The position numbers were made by a program, and so were the translations under genes. The notes below the pieces were generated by a model that worked only from the letters and a program-made list of their open reading frames with translations, made no database searches and was not told the DNA's origin. 64,000 nt of DNA from Erpobdella octoculata. Lineage: Eukaryota > Annelida > Clitellata > Hirudinida > Erpobdellidae. Shown in pieces: positions 1 through 12,000 of the stretch (within the stretch, counting starts at the first letter, position 1; the number at the start of each line of letters is the position of its first letter). The DNA lies in the NCBI GenBank assembly GCA_963978895.1, contig OZ022245.1:611001-675000 (forward strand). Reading direction: 5' to 3'.

Positions 1-115
1 GGATATTGATGGTAGTTATGATGATGATGGTATTATGATATTGATGGTAGTTATGATGATGATGGTAGTTATGATGATGATGGATATTTATGATGATGAA
101 GGTGACAGTGGTGGT
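1..115. repeat. GAT/ATG-rich microsatellite
   Basis: Imperfect repeats of GATGATGATGG and GGTAGTTAT motifs fill the left edge, presumably within an intron. No exon is visible between here and 254. Confidence 0.8.
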
Positions 116-253
116 AATGATTGTGGCTGGGCAGTTTTTCTTTCGAGAGAAGACAAATTAATTTGAAAATATACCTACTTCTCTATGCCTCATCTTAAAT
201 TACATTCCAAGAATCTGTAACTTACATATTTTTTTATTTTGTTGTTGTTGCAG

Positions 254-271
254 TGTTCACCACAACACCAG
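254..271 (+). CDS. 18-nt linker micro-exon
   Basis: A T/G-rich tract ending in CAG precedes it and GTATTT follows. In phase 1-1 it encodes VFTTTP, which matches the Thr/Pro style of the other linker exons. Being so short it rests on splice signals and phase alone. Confidence 0.5.
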
Positions 272-2943
272 GTATTTAAACTTTACTTTCATTCCATTCA
301 ATTGACAAGTTCTTTATCGCATCGTAACTCTTCAACTGTCACCAGTACAGACAACCTAAATTTTATAATTTAGCTCATTTGTAGTAGTTGTAAAATTTTA
401 CTCAGAATGATACAATTACTCTAACTTTGAGTGCTTTAAGTTACATTTATCATCATCATCATCATCATCATGGTCATCATCATCATCATCATCACCACCA
501 CAACTCTGTATTCGTCCATAGCAACCACTCTTGGTGCGACTAAATGCAACATGGTGGACCTTTTCGAGGCGAAGGACCTCAAAGTGACCACGAACCCGGA
601 AACTTCTGAAACTCCCCCGAACGGACCCTACTCATTCGCACCCCTACCCAGTTCTGCCCTTCCCCTGATAACGATCGCTCTCGCCCAAAAGAGGACCATC
701 GTGATCGTCAGCTTGGCGACAAAGAACGTGGCCAAGATCCACGTCAAAATCCAGCTCGGAGAAGAGGCGAAAGAATACCAGAAGGACGTCAAGAACGGAG
801 TAAGTCATTTTGTTCTCTTAATCTAAACTATAAAATCATCATCATTATCATCATCACCACCATAATCATCATCATCACATTCATTTTCACACTGGGAAAA
901 TTTTGAAGACATCTAATTTAACAGCATTTTCAGTCATTTTTCTAAATGATATCAGCTGTGTATTAAATTAAATTAATTTCCGGGTTTTCTATTCAATTTA
1001 ATTCAAGTCCCCTAAGAAATGAATGCTCATTTTAATTTAGCCGTAGCGTAAATTGTTTTGTACTTGTTTACTTAATAATTTATTAACAAAGCAACCAATT
1101 TCAAACCGATTTATTATTAATAAAACTAACAAACACGAAATTGTCAATCAACCACTCAGCTCTTCAAGGTGACGGGGTACGACACGGGTGACGTCATCAC
1201 CATCGAATTAACCCCGAAAGACCCCCAAGCGGACGTGACGGTCGACGAGATCGACGTTCAGACGTGCGAAGAAGGTAAGAAATAATAATGGCTACCACCA
1301 CGTGTCTGTTTAATACTCGGACAAAACGTGTTAACGTTTATTTTTTTTTTTTGGAAGATACCTAATTTCTTTATAAATAAATAATTAAATACTTATTAAT
1401 GAAAGGTTATTTTTAGCTTTCGAGTTGATTTTGTACTGATGGTGTTTGTTTGTTTGCATGCAAGTAAATCAAATGTTCTTCTGCAGGTGTAACAGTCACT
1501 CCGTTCACCGTACCTACCACTCCGGCTGTAACAAGTTAGTTGCATCTTATCCGAGAGCCAGTATTAACTTATATTTAAATTTAATTCTTTCTATTGCATA
1601 ACTGAAATTGTCTATTTCAGTTGCTATTTCATTTGCTTACTTAAACGGTGTATTCGTACGGATTTTTGTAATTTAAGATTTTAAGAGTTGTAATATGCAT
1701 AAAGATGTACACACTACAATTTAGCCTTTTTTCTTTTATGATCATTTACTTTTAAATGCATTTAGTTATATTTTCTATTTCAGTTCCCTTCTTGTCAGCT
1801 TCAACGACCAAAGGCCTTGAAAGTAAACACGCATTGATTTCATACGTAACTGTTTTATAGAATACTCTGTGTGTAATTTAATATTAATCAAAAGTTCCAG
1901 CTTACTGCATTACTGTTTTCCAACCGTTATCCAATCGACGTTATTAGACGAATTTTGTAACATAATATGCCGAATCTTTAAAGCTCCAATTTGTAAAAAA
2001 AATAAAATAGATCAAGCAGCTCACAGCTCATCAGGGCTTTTCTAGATTAGCTACAATTAGATTTATGACAAAATATATTAATGTATTTTTGCATGATATA
2101 TGAAAAGCCGTGAAGAAATACCTAAGTAGCTATTATCATGAAAAGGCCATTAAAATGGCTCTTGGTTATAGTTTGGATCATTAGTTATTAGTAACTAAGT
2201 CAAATTTTTAGAATAAATTTTTTTTATTACGCTGAATAAAGATAAATCAATACTAAAAAATTCTCATTTGATTGCAGCCACAACAGCTGTTTCAATGCCT
2301 GCCACTCGAACAATTTAACATTTTTTTATTACAATTTCATCTGCTAGCTTCCATGACCAAATACATCAATTATAACCAGCTTTTCAACTGATGTCTTTTA
2401 TTGAAATGGTTTATTATAGAGAAACACGCCGATTCATCGATCATTTAATCAAAACCACGTTTTTTCGACATTTCCCAACAGCAACCACTGCGCCAAAGTG
2501 CAGCGTCTACAACCTGCTCAAAGACAACGTCGGCGTGACAACGAGCGAAGGAGTCAGCCAGGACGTCGTGGGATCTTACGTCTTCCCGAAGGACAGTTCC
2601 GCTGCACCGGAGGCCACCATCGAGGCTCAAGAGACCAAAACCATAATGTCAATCGAACTCAAAACGGACAACGTGGAGCGAGTGGACATCATCGTCAAAT
2701 CCCAGTTCGGTGACGAAGTCAAGAAAATCACGGAGACACCAGATGAGGAGACTCGGGTGAGGAATGATCCGTTCGAGCTTTGCTTTATATAGCCTTTCGT
2801 TTTAGTACCAATAATAACCATTACTGATTATGTACAGTGCCTATGTGACCTGGTTAACAGGTTCTTAACGAACCTCCTGCTTGCTTACATTTAATTATTA
2901 TTTATATTATTAAAAGTGGAAAAATTTTAATAACACGTCGTTG

Positions 2944-3002
<59 letters not shown>

Positions 3003-6000
3003 CAATGATGATGATGATGATAAGATTGGAGGATTGAAAAATATCAATCCATCATTTAAACCTAAAAAACAATGAACGAGATAATCTTATAGAAATTTAA
3101 TAATCATTATTTTAAAGTTTAATTTTTAATCAATTATAAAGGTCATAAAAGTGGAAATCGACGTCAGCGGTCAAACTGTGACGTTCTTTCCCGTTCCGAG
3201 GAACACCGGAGAAGACATGTCCGTCACCGATGTCTCCATTTTCGTCTGCGGAGAAAGTTAGTCTGGCGACGCTTAAACAATATTTCCGATATGCAAGGAA
3301 ACATCTTTATGTTTATATTTTATTATTATTATTATTTGTATTGTTTAATTTTTTTAACTGTTTCTTCTTTTATTTCTTAACAGTAACCACTGCAGTTGCT
3401 CCGACATCGACCGGGCCGGCAACCGAAACGCAAGCGACTGCCAGTAAATTCATTATTTATTTTATAATAATATAATAAATATATTTTATTTAATAATACA
3501 TATTTTAAGATTTATTTGATATTAAATATAAATAAATATTAACATTTAAAATGTTAATAATAGAACTAAAATATTTATAATTTCAATTTCAATTATTTTC
3601 ATTTTAAAGCGACACAGCCATCAGCCTGCAAGACGGACAACCTGATAGCCGATTCACGGTCGACGGTGGAAACCAATCCCAAACTGGAAGTCCCGTCTAG
3701 GAAGGAGTTCAAACTTCCCATTTCCGTTGGGGAAATTCCGACGATCACGGTGACCTCGCCCCTCCCGGCGAACATCATGGAGGTTGACTTTAGAAGCGTC
3801 AATGTCAAATCGGTCGAGGTCGTGTTCTACGATGCTGACGACAAGGAAGTTTTTACGAAAACTCAGGAAATAGTGGAAGAGGTGCGTACAAACGAGTGTC
3901 AAATTAGTAAGAGCTTAGAGGAATGTTTTCAGCCCGACCACTACTACTTTGGTAACTAGCAACGATAACCTGTAAAAAATTACGGAAATTACTAATTAGT
4001 GACGATTGCAGCGCCATCTTACAACGTAACTGCAAAACATACGTAAAGACATCAGAACTTGTTTATGTTGATTGCAGTAGTCAAAAAAGTACAAGCTTTC
4101 GATTATCCTTATTTCTCTGCTGTCTGTTTGGGCAGAACCCTGTAATCTTTTTTCAAGGAAATTCCCGACCAGCAAGAGGACTGAAACTTTTAGTGTAAAC
4201 GTAAAATATAGGACGATACATTATAAAATAACTTAAGAAACAGTTTTTTTTTGTTGGAAAAATCGGTTCTTGAAAATTTCATTTGATGTACATGTTTATT
4301 AATTTGTAGGCTACAAAAATAAGCGTCTTCGGTAGTGCTAAGAAAATCGTTCTCAAACTGGAGCCAGAACTCACTCGCGGTGTCGCCGTGATAGAAAATT
4401 TCGAGATTTGGACTTGCGGCGAGATTGGTACCGAGCCAGGTACAACCGGCAAAGAGGGTATGCTCTAATTTTATACCTTCATAATTACACTAAGCTCTAC
4501 AGAACATCATTTATTGTACTTTTTGTCAAAATTCATCTTAAAATAAATAAAAAAATTAGTTAAAACATTGTTTCATTTGTTAAAAACTCTGTATTATAAT
4601 TCTTAAAGGAACAACACCTGCTCCCACTGAAATTGCACATCCAGGTATGAAACATCTGTGTAGTATTATTAGAAAATTAAAAATGCTATCATATAACTTA
4701 TCAGATTATCTGTTTTCTGTAATCAACTTTCTCAACACTAAAAGCGTATTTGTGTATAATAATTAATCATGCTTAAGTTATCAAGATAAACAAACATTTT
4801 GTTTGAATTATATTAAAGAAAAGTTTTTATATGTTACTGGGAATAAAAAGCGTTTCCATTTTCTACGGAAAACAGGAGTGACTACGGTGACAAAGTGTCG
4901 GGTCAACGATCTCGTCAAGGACGACGGGACGCATTTCGACACGGAACCTTCGATCTACTCGCAGACGAAATCAAACTACGAATTTCCAAGCGGACACGAA
5001 GCGGACGAGGTGAGACTGACATTCGACGAACCGCAGAGACTCATGGAAATCAACGTGGAAACGGAAAACGTTAAAGAAGTCACAGTTGTTTTCAAGGACT
5101 CCAAAGGCGCAGAGATCAAAAGCGTACTTGCCGAACTCGATAAAGAAGTAAGTGTTTATTTGCTTAATTGAATTTTGACTGAATTTTATTTTATTTATCA
5201 AATAATTAGTTTTATACATCAATTACTTGGAATAACAATTTTGATATTGAGATGAGAGAAACACACAAAACTAAATGGGTTGTCATTTCATTTGCGACTT
5301 GGCGTATAATGTTTACAACGCACCGATTCTAAATAAGTCACGGATAATTACAGCTATAAAATTATAGTAAGAGCTAGCCTTATAAGAAAATTTCTGAAGC
5401 ACTGTGCTTTTAACAAACAGCTCAAGCTTAGGAAATCTCAGTTTTTTTATGACATCTCCGTAGGGTATCGGTGCTGAACAATGCCTTGAACAGCAAAATT
5501 ATAGTTGAGTAGATCTCTTGAGTTAATAGCTGGTATAAATTTTTGTATACAGGGTGAAGCGAAACTTGTAGGCGATTTCCCAGACGTTTCAAGCATTGTA
5601 CTCCAATTCCGTGCCGCAGAACAAGACGCGAAAGTGGAAGCCAGCCAGCTGGAAGTCTGGGGATGTGGAAAAGGTGGATGATTAACAAGACTTTCATTTT
5701 TTTTTGTTTTTAAATGAAGCTTTTGGCTTGATCATTCCACTCTGCATGCATGACATTTGTAGACGTTATTTGTTCGAGCAATTAAGGGAAGTTTCATTGA
5801 TATTTGCTTTCAACATTTCAGCTGAAATTGTGACTGCAGCAACGGTGACAGAAGTTACGGGAACGAAACCATTTTCCACCACCCAAGTTACAGGTAATAA
5901 TCATATTTAAGAAGGTTATAATCAATTGAAGACTAATTTTATACCATGAAATAATTATAAGCCCGTGCATTGCAATTAAAGAGGTTCATTTGATTTTTAA

Positions 6001-9000
6001 TTACTACAAGGTCGTCTTTCTTTCTTTTTTTAATTTCAGTTTTCTCCAAGCCAGCATCAACGACAAAAGGAGTTGAAAGTAAACAAATAAATTTCAATCG
6101 TAATGATTTTTAGAAACCCACGGGTTGTAGATTTGATCTACTGCTAAATTGAATTCCTGGTGTTACTGCACGATAGTATATTGTATTCAGTAAGATTATA
6201 CAGTAGCATTATTAAAGAAAAAATCGATCGCCGCTATTACTGCAATGATTAAATGAGTCTTAACCTACTTTATAGCAAGAGGCGATGGGTTCGGATATGA
6301 GACGGGGTGTGCTAGTTGGTTGCCCTGAGTTATACATGAATTGTGGTCATGCGTCAGAAACTTACTCCTTATTATATGATTATCGGACACTAACATTTCT
6401 TTTTTTACCCGTTTTAAAAAGGTACATTTGCAGTAGTTACCGGTTCAACCAGCCAGACGCCAATTGTTGATATAATACATGGTAAGAAACCAACACACAT
6501 ATATATCTACATACATGTATATATAAAACATTTTTAATGAATAATACGAATACACAGCATATATTATGCTATATATTACATCGAAAATTGCTATTGGCTA
6601 AATTACTAATAATGTGTTGACTTGATTTAAAAGGTACCACCACAACGGTATCGGTCGAAGAAGGTAACAATGATACTTTGGAAAATATTCATAAATAATT
6701 GCATAAACAAGAGTTTTATTTCAATGAAATAAACCGAACGTGAACGTTATTTATCGGCCTTTTTTACTCAATCCCTCGACCGTACAGGAACGACTCCGAC
6801 CACCTGCAAGCTCGCAGATCTTCTCGGCACTGACCTCTTCAGCGTTTCAAAAAGCGATGGTGTCCAGCAACAGGACGGCGTCTACACCTTTGATCCCGAA
6901 AGCGAAAAAGCGGAGCTGACCGTATCTTCCGAGGTGCCGAGAAAGTTCATGAAAATCAAGATGTCCATTGTTGGCGTCGATAAAATCATCGTGAGAATCC
7001 TGGATGACGGCGGAGAAGAGATTGACTCGAGGATAGGAATAGCAGAAAATGGGGTAAGCTGGAATTGTCGAGCTGAAAATTCACTTTAACGAAATTCAAA
7101 TTGAATAAGTTTTTTTCCACTAAATATATAATTTAGCATTAGATTAGAAATTAAATAAAAAATAAATATCTGATTACATATAATGCCAGCGGCAGTTAAC
7201 TTATAAATTTTGTGCCGTGATTCTTGAAATTAGAAAAAAAAAAGTAGAAACTTGTTGTATGTACTATACTACTATAATAATAGCTCATAATTTTATAATA
7301 GGTTATTAGTGAAGATCTGGAGCAGCTGGGCAAATCAGTAGTCATACAGCCGATAGTGGACAAAAAAGACGAACCCATAGTAATTTCTAACCTGAAGATT
7401 ATGATCTGTGGCGAAGGTAAACCGCAGAGCGATTTTAAATTAATCAGTCAAACTATGTAGAGTTTTTTTATCTGTAAAACACAAAAGAGCCGGACTAAAA
7501 AACGGCAATACAAGCGTTTCTGAGTGATGCTAAATATTTGTGTACAGAAAACAAATAGAACAACAGAATATGAACAGGTAGAAACTGCTTAGCGAGTGTA
7601 AAAACGATGACATAGAATAATTTTAAAAAAAAATCAGTTCAGCCGTTATAAGGTATGACTGCAGATATTGAGTTGAGTTGATAAACACAATGATATTGAG
7701 CCATATACTAATTAAGTCAACAATTACGAAAAAGCATGATACATTGAAGTGAAACATTTTTCCTTGTTCTAGTTTACACAACAACAGCAATGTTAACAAC
7801 AGAGAAAAAAGTTGAAGCAACAACACCTAAAGGTAACTTGTTGAGTAAAAAAAATTTATAAAATTAATGACTGATTGCTAAGAGATGGGAATTTGAGAAT
7901 TAAATACAGCTGATATTTTCCAATAAAGTGACCACTGGAGCTGTTGAACATGTTCCGACTTGTAGCGAAGTATTTATTTTTTCAGCTACAACTACCAAAG
8001 GACCAACATGTCAAGTTGAAAATCTTCTCGATAAACCATATGCCCGTCTCGAAACGGAACCGAAAACACCAGGAGGTAAAGATATCTTCCCGGTCGATCT
8101 GTCACCTTCTGAAGATAAGCCGGAACCATCGATTACGTTGACATCGTCCAAACCAAAGACGCTCATGGAGATCGAAGTGACGACGACAAACGTCGATTCC
8201 GTTACTATTACCGTTACCGACAAAGACGGCAATGACGTTATCAAGAAAGAACAACCTGTTCCAGAAGACGTTAGTAGACGGTCAATTTGTAGTTTTAGCT
8301 CATTTTAGCAAACTTCGATGTGACGATTTTTTTACTCTCTAGGGAAAAGTCGTTGTGAAAGAAGGTGACAAGCCGAACGTTGTGAACGTCGAAGTTACTT
8401 TCAAGCCCAAAGACGGCAATAGTCCCGTTACAGTCACTGATTTGGCAGTACGCGTCTGCGGAGAAGGTAACATTCTAGCTTACTGAATATGTAAATGTTC
8501 ACCTATTTCATTCCGTTAATATGACGTCATCGAACTTTTACGCTCACAGAACTGACAACAACGACTGGTCCTGGCGGTGTAATGACGACTGGTCCCGGCG
8601 GTGTAGTGACGACTGGTCCTGGCGGTGTAATGACCACGGGAGCTGTTCAACTCACTCCGACAAGCGGCGAAGGACCACTTGGTCCAATCATTGGTACAAC
8701 TGGGGCAGGCACAGTGCCAACCACAGCCAAAATTCCTGCAGCTACGACTACCAAAGGACCGACATGTCAAGTTGAAAATCTTCTCGATAAACCATATGCC
8801 CGTCTCGAAACGGAACCGAAAACACCAGGAGGTAAAGATATCTTCCCGGTCGATCTGTCACCTTCTGAAGATAAGCCGGAACCATCGATTACGTTGACAT
8901 CGTCCAAACCAAAGACGCTCATGGAGATCGAAGTGACGACGACAAACGTCGATTCCGTTACTATTACCGTTACCGACAAAGACGGCAATGACGTTATCAA

Positions 9001-12000
9001 GAAAGAACAACCTGTTCCAGAAGACGTTAGTAGACGGTCAATTTGTAGTTTTAGCTCATTTTAGCAAACTTCGATGTGACGATTTTTTTACTCTCTAGGG
9101 AAAAGTCGTTGTGAAAGAAGGTGACAAGCCGAACGTTGTGAACGTCGAAGTTACTTTCAAGCCCAAAGACGGCAATAGTCCCGTTACAGTCACTGATTTG
9201 GCAGTACGCGTCTGCGGAGAAGGTAACATTCTAGCTTACTGAATATGTAAATGTTCACCTATTTCATTCCGTTAATATGAGGTCATCGAACTTTTACGCT
9301 CACAGAACTGACAACAACGACTGGTCCTGGCGGTGTAATGACGACTGGTCCCGGCGGTGTAGTGACGACTGGTCCTGGCGGTGTAATGACCACGGGAGCT
9401 GTTCAACCCACTCCGACAAGCGGCGAAGGACCACCTGGTCCAATCATTGGTACAACTGGGGCAGGCACAGTGCCAACCACAGCCAAAATTCCTGCAGCTA
9501 CGACTACCAAAGGACCGACATGTCAAGTTGAAAATCTTCTCGATAAACCATATGCCCGTCTCGAAACGGAACCGAAAACACCAGGAGGTAAAGATATCTT
9601 CCCGGTCGATCTGTCACCTTCTGAAGATAAGCCGGAACCATCGATTACGTTGACATCGTCCAAACCAAAGACGCTCATGGAGATCGAAGTGACGACGACA
9701 AACGTCGATTCCGTTACTATTACCGTTACCGACAAAGACGGCAATGACGTTATCAAGAAAGAACAACCTGTTCCAGAAGACGTTAGTAGACGGTCAATTT
9801 GTAGTTTTAGCTCATTTTACCAAACTTCGATGTGACGAATTTTTCACTCTCTAGGGAAAAGTTGTTGTGAAAGAAGGCGAAAAGCCGAACGTTGTGAACG
9901 TCGAAGTTACTTTCAAGCCCAAAGACGGCAATAGTCCCGTTACAGTCACTGATTTGGCAGTACGCGTGTGCGGAGAAGGTAACATTCTAGCTTACTGAAT
10001 ATGTAAATGTTCACCTATTTCATTCCGTTAATATGACGTCATCGATCTTTTACGCTCACAGAACTGACAACAACGACTGGTCCTGGCGGTGTAATGACGA
10101 CTGGTCCCGGCGGTGTAGTGACGACTGGTCCTGGCGGTGTAATGACCACGGGAGCTGTTCAACCCACTCCGACAAGCGGCGAAGGACCACCTGGTCCAAT
10201 CATTGGTACAACTGGGGCAGGCACAGTGCCAACCACAGCCAAAATTCCTGCAGCTACGACTACCAAAGGACCGACATGTCAAGTTGAAAATCTTCTCGAT
10301 AAACCATATGCCCGTCTCGAAACGGAACCGAAAACACCAGGAGGTAAAGATATCTTCCCGGTCGATCTGTCACCTTCTGAAAATAAGCCGGAACCATCGA
10401 TTACGTTGACATCGTCCAAACCAAAGACGCTCATGGAGATCGAAGTGACGACGACAAACGTCGATTCCGTTACTATTACCGTTACCGACAAAGACGGCAA
10501 TGACGTTATCAAGAAAGAACAACCTGTTCCAGAAGACGTTAGTAGACGGTCAATTTGTAGTTTTAGCTCATTTTAGCAAACTTCGATGTGACGATTTTTT
10601 TACTCTCTAGGGAAAAGTCGTTGTGAAAGAAGGTGACAAGCCGAACGTTGTGAACGTCGAAGTTACTTTCAAGCCCAAAGACGGCAATAGTCCCGTTACA
10701 GTCACTGATTTGGCAGTACGCGTCTGCAGAGAAGGTAACATTCTAGCTTACTGAATATGTAAATGTTCACCTATTTCATTCCGTTAATATGACGTCATCG
10801 AACTTTTACGCTCACAGAACTGACAACAACGACTGGTCCTGGCGGTGTAATGACGACTGGTCCCGGCGGTGTAGTGACGACTGGTCCTGGCGGTGTAATG
10901 ACCACGGGAGCTGTTCAACCCACTCCGACAAGCGGCGAAGGACCACCTGGTCCAATCATTGGTACAACTGGGGCAGGCACAGTGCCAACCACAGCCAAAA
11001 TTCCTGCAGCTACGACTACCAAAGGACCGACATGTCAAGTTGAAAATCTTCTCGATAAACCATATGCCGGTCTCGAAACGGAACCGAAAACACCAGGAGG
11101 TAAAGATATCTTCCCGGTCGATCTGTCACCTTCTGAAGATAAGCCGGAACCATTGATTACGTTGACATCGTCCAAACCAAAGACGCTCATGGAGATCGAA
11201 GTGACGACGACAAACGTCGATTCCGTTACTATTACCGTTACCGACAAAGACGGCAATGACGTTATCAAGAAAGAACAACCTGTTCTAGAAGACGTTAGTA
11301 GACGGTCAATTTGTAGTTTTAGCTCATTTTAGCAAACTTCGATGTGACGATTTTTTTACTCTCTAGGGAAAAGTCGTTGTGAAAGAAGGTGACAAGCCGA
11401 ACGTTGTGACCGTCGAAGTTACTTTCAAGCCCAAAGACGGCAATAGTCCCGTTACAGTCGTTGATTTGGCAGTACGCGTCTGCGGAGAAGGTAACATTCT
11501 AGCTCATTGAATATGTAAATGTTCACTTATTTCATTCCGTTAAAGTGACGTCATCGATCTTTTACGCTCACAGAACTAACAACAACGACTGGTCCTGGCG
11601 GTGTAATGACGACTGGTCCTGGCGGTGTAATTACGACTGGTCCTGGCGGTATAGTGACGACTGGTCCTGGCGGTGTAATGACCACGGGAGCTGTTCAACC
11701 CACTCCGACAAGCGGCGAAGGACCACCTGGTCCAATCATTGGTACAACTGGGGCAGGCACAGTGCCAACCACAGCCAAAATTCCTGCAGCTACGACTACC
11801 AAAGGACCGACATGTCAAGTTGAAAATCTTCTCGATAAACCATATGCCCGTCTCGAAACGGAACCGAAAACACCAGGAGGTAAAGATATCTTCCCGGTCG
11901 ATCTGTCACCTTCTGAAGATAAGCCGGAACCATCGATTACGTTGACATCGTCCAAACCAAAGACGCTCATGGAGATCGAAGTGACGACGACAAACGTCGA

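Noticed and set aside
1190..1200. TGACGTCA in module 1 exon B as part of the intronic palindrome series
   Set aside because: Here it is coding (Gly-Asp-Val-Ile) and not in the intronic context; coincidence is sufficient.
2278..2320. Linker exon after GATTGCAG
   Set aside because: The phase-1 frame reaches TAA with no in-phase donor.
6285..6470. Plus-strand 61-residue open frame as a gene
   Set aside because: Overlaps a linker exon in another frame and lacks any domain signature.
8516..8770. Minus-strand Cys-rich 68-104 residue open frames recurring in each unit, resembling small secreted Cys-rich peptides
   Set aside because: They are antisense shadows of the linker repeat, cross a splice acceptor, and vary only with minisatellite number.
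8521..8775. Plus-strand Trp/Cys/Arg-rich open frames recurring in every array 1 and 2 unit
   Set aside because: They start inside the B-A intron and read the linker in a wrong frame; the period-24 minisatellite creates the apparent Trp/Cys motif.
8679..8897. Plus-strand Lys/Arg/His-rich 68-residue open frame repeated in the units
   Set aside because: It is a +1 shadow frame of the same exon.
8767..9000. Minus-strand 77-residue Ser/Val-rich open frame in each unit
   Set aside because: It is the exact antisense of exon A domain codons and shows no independent constraint.
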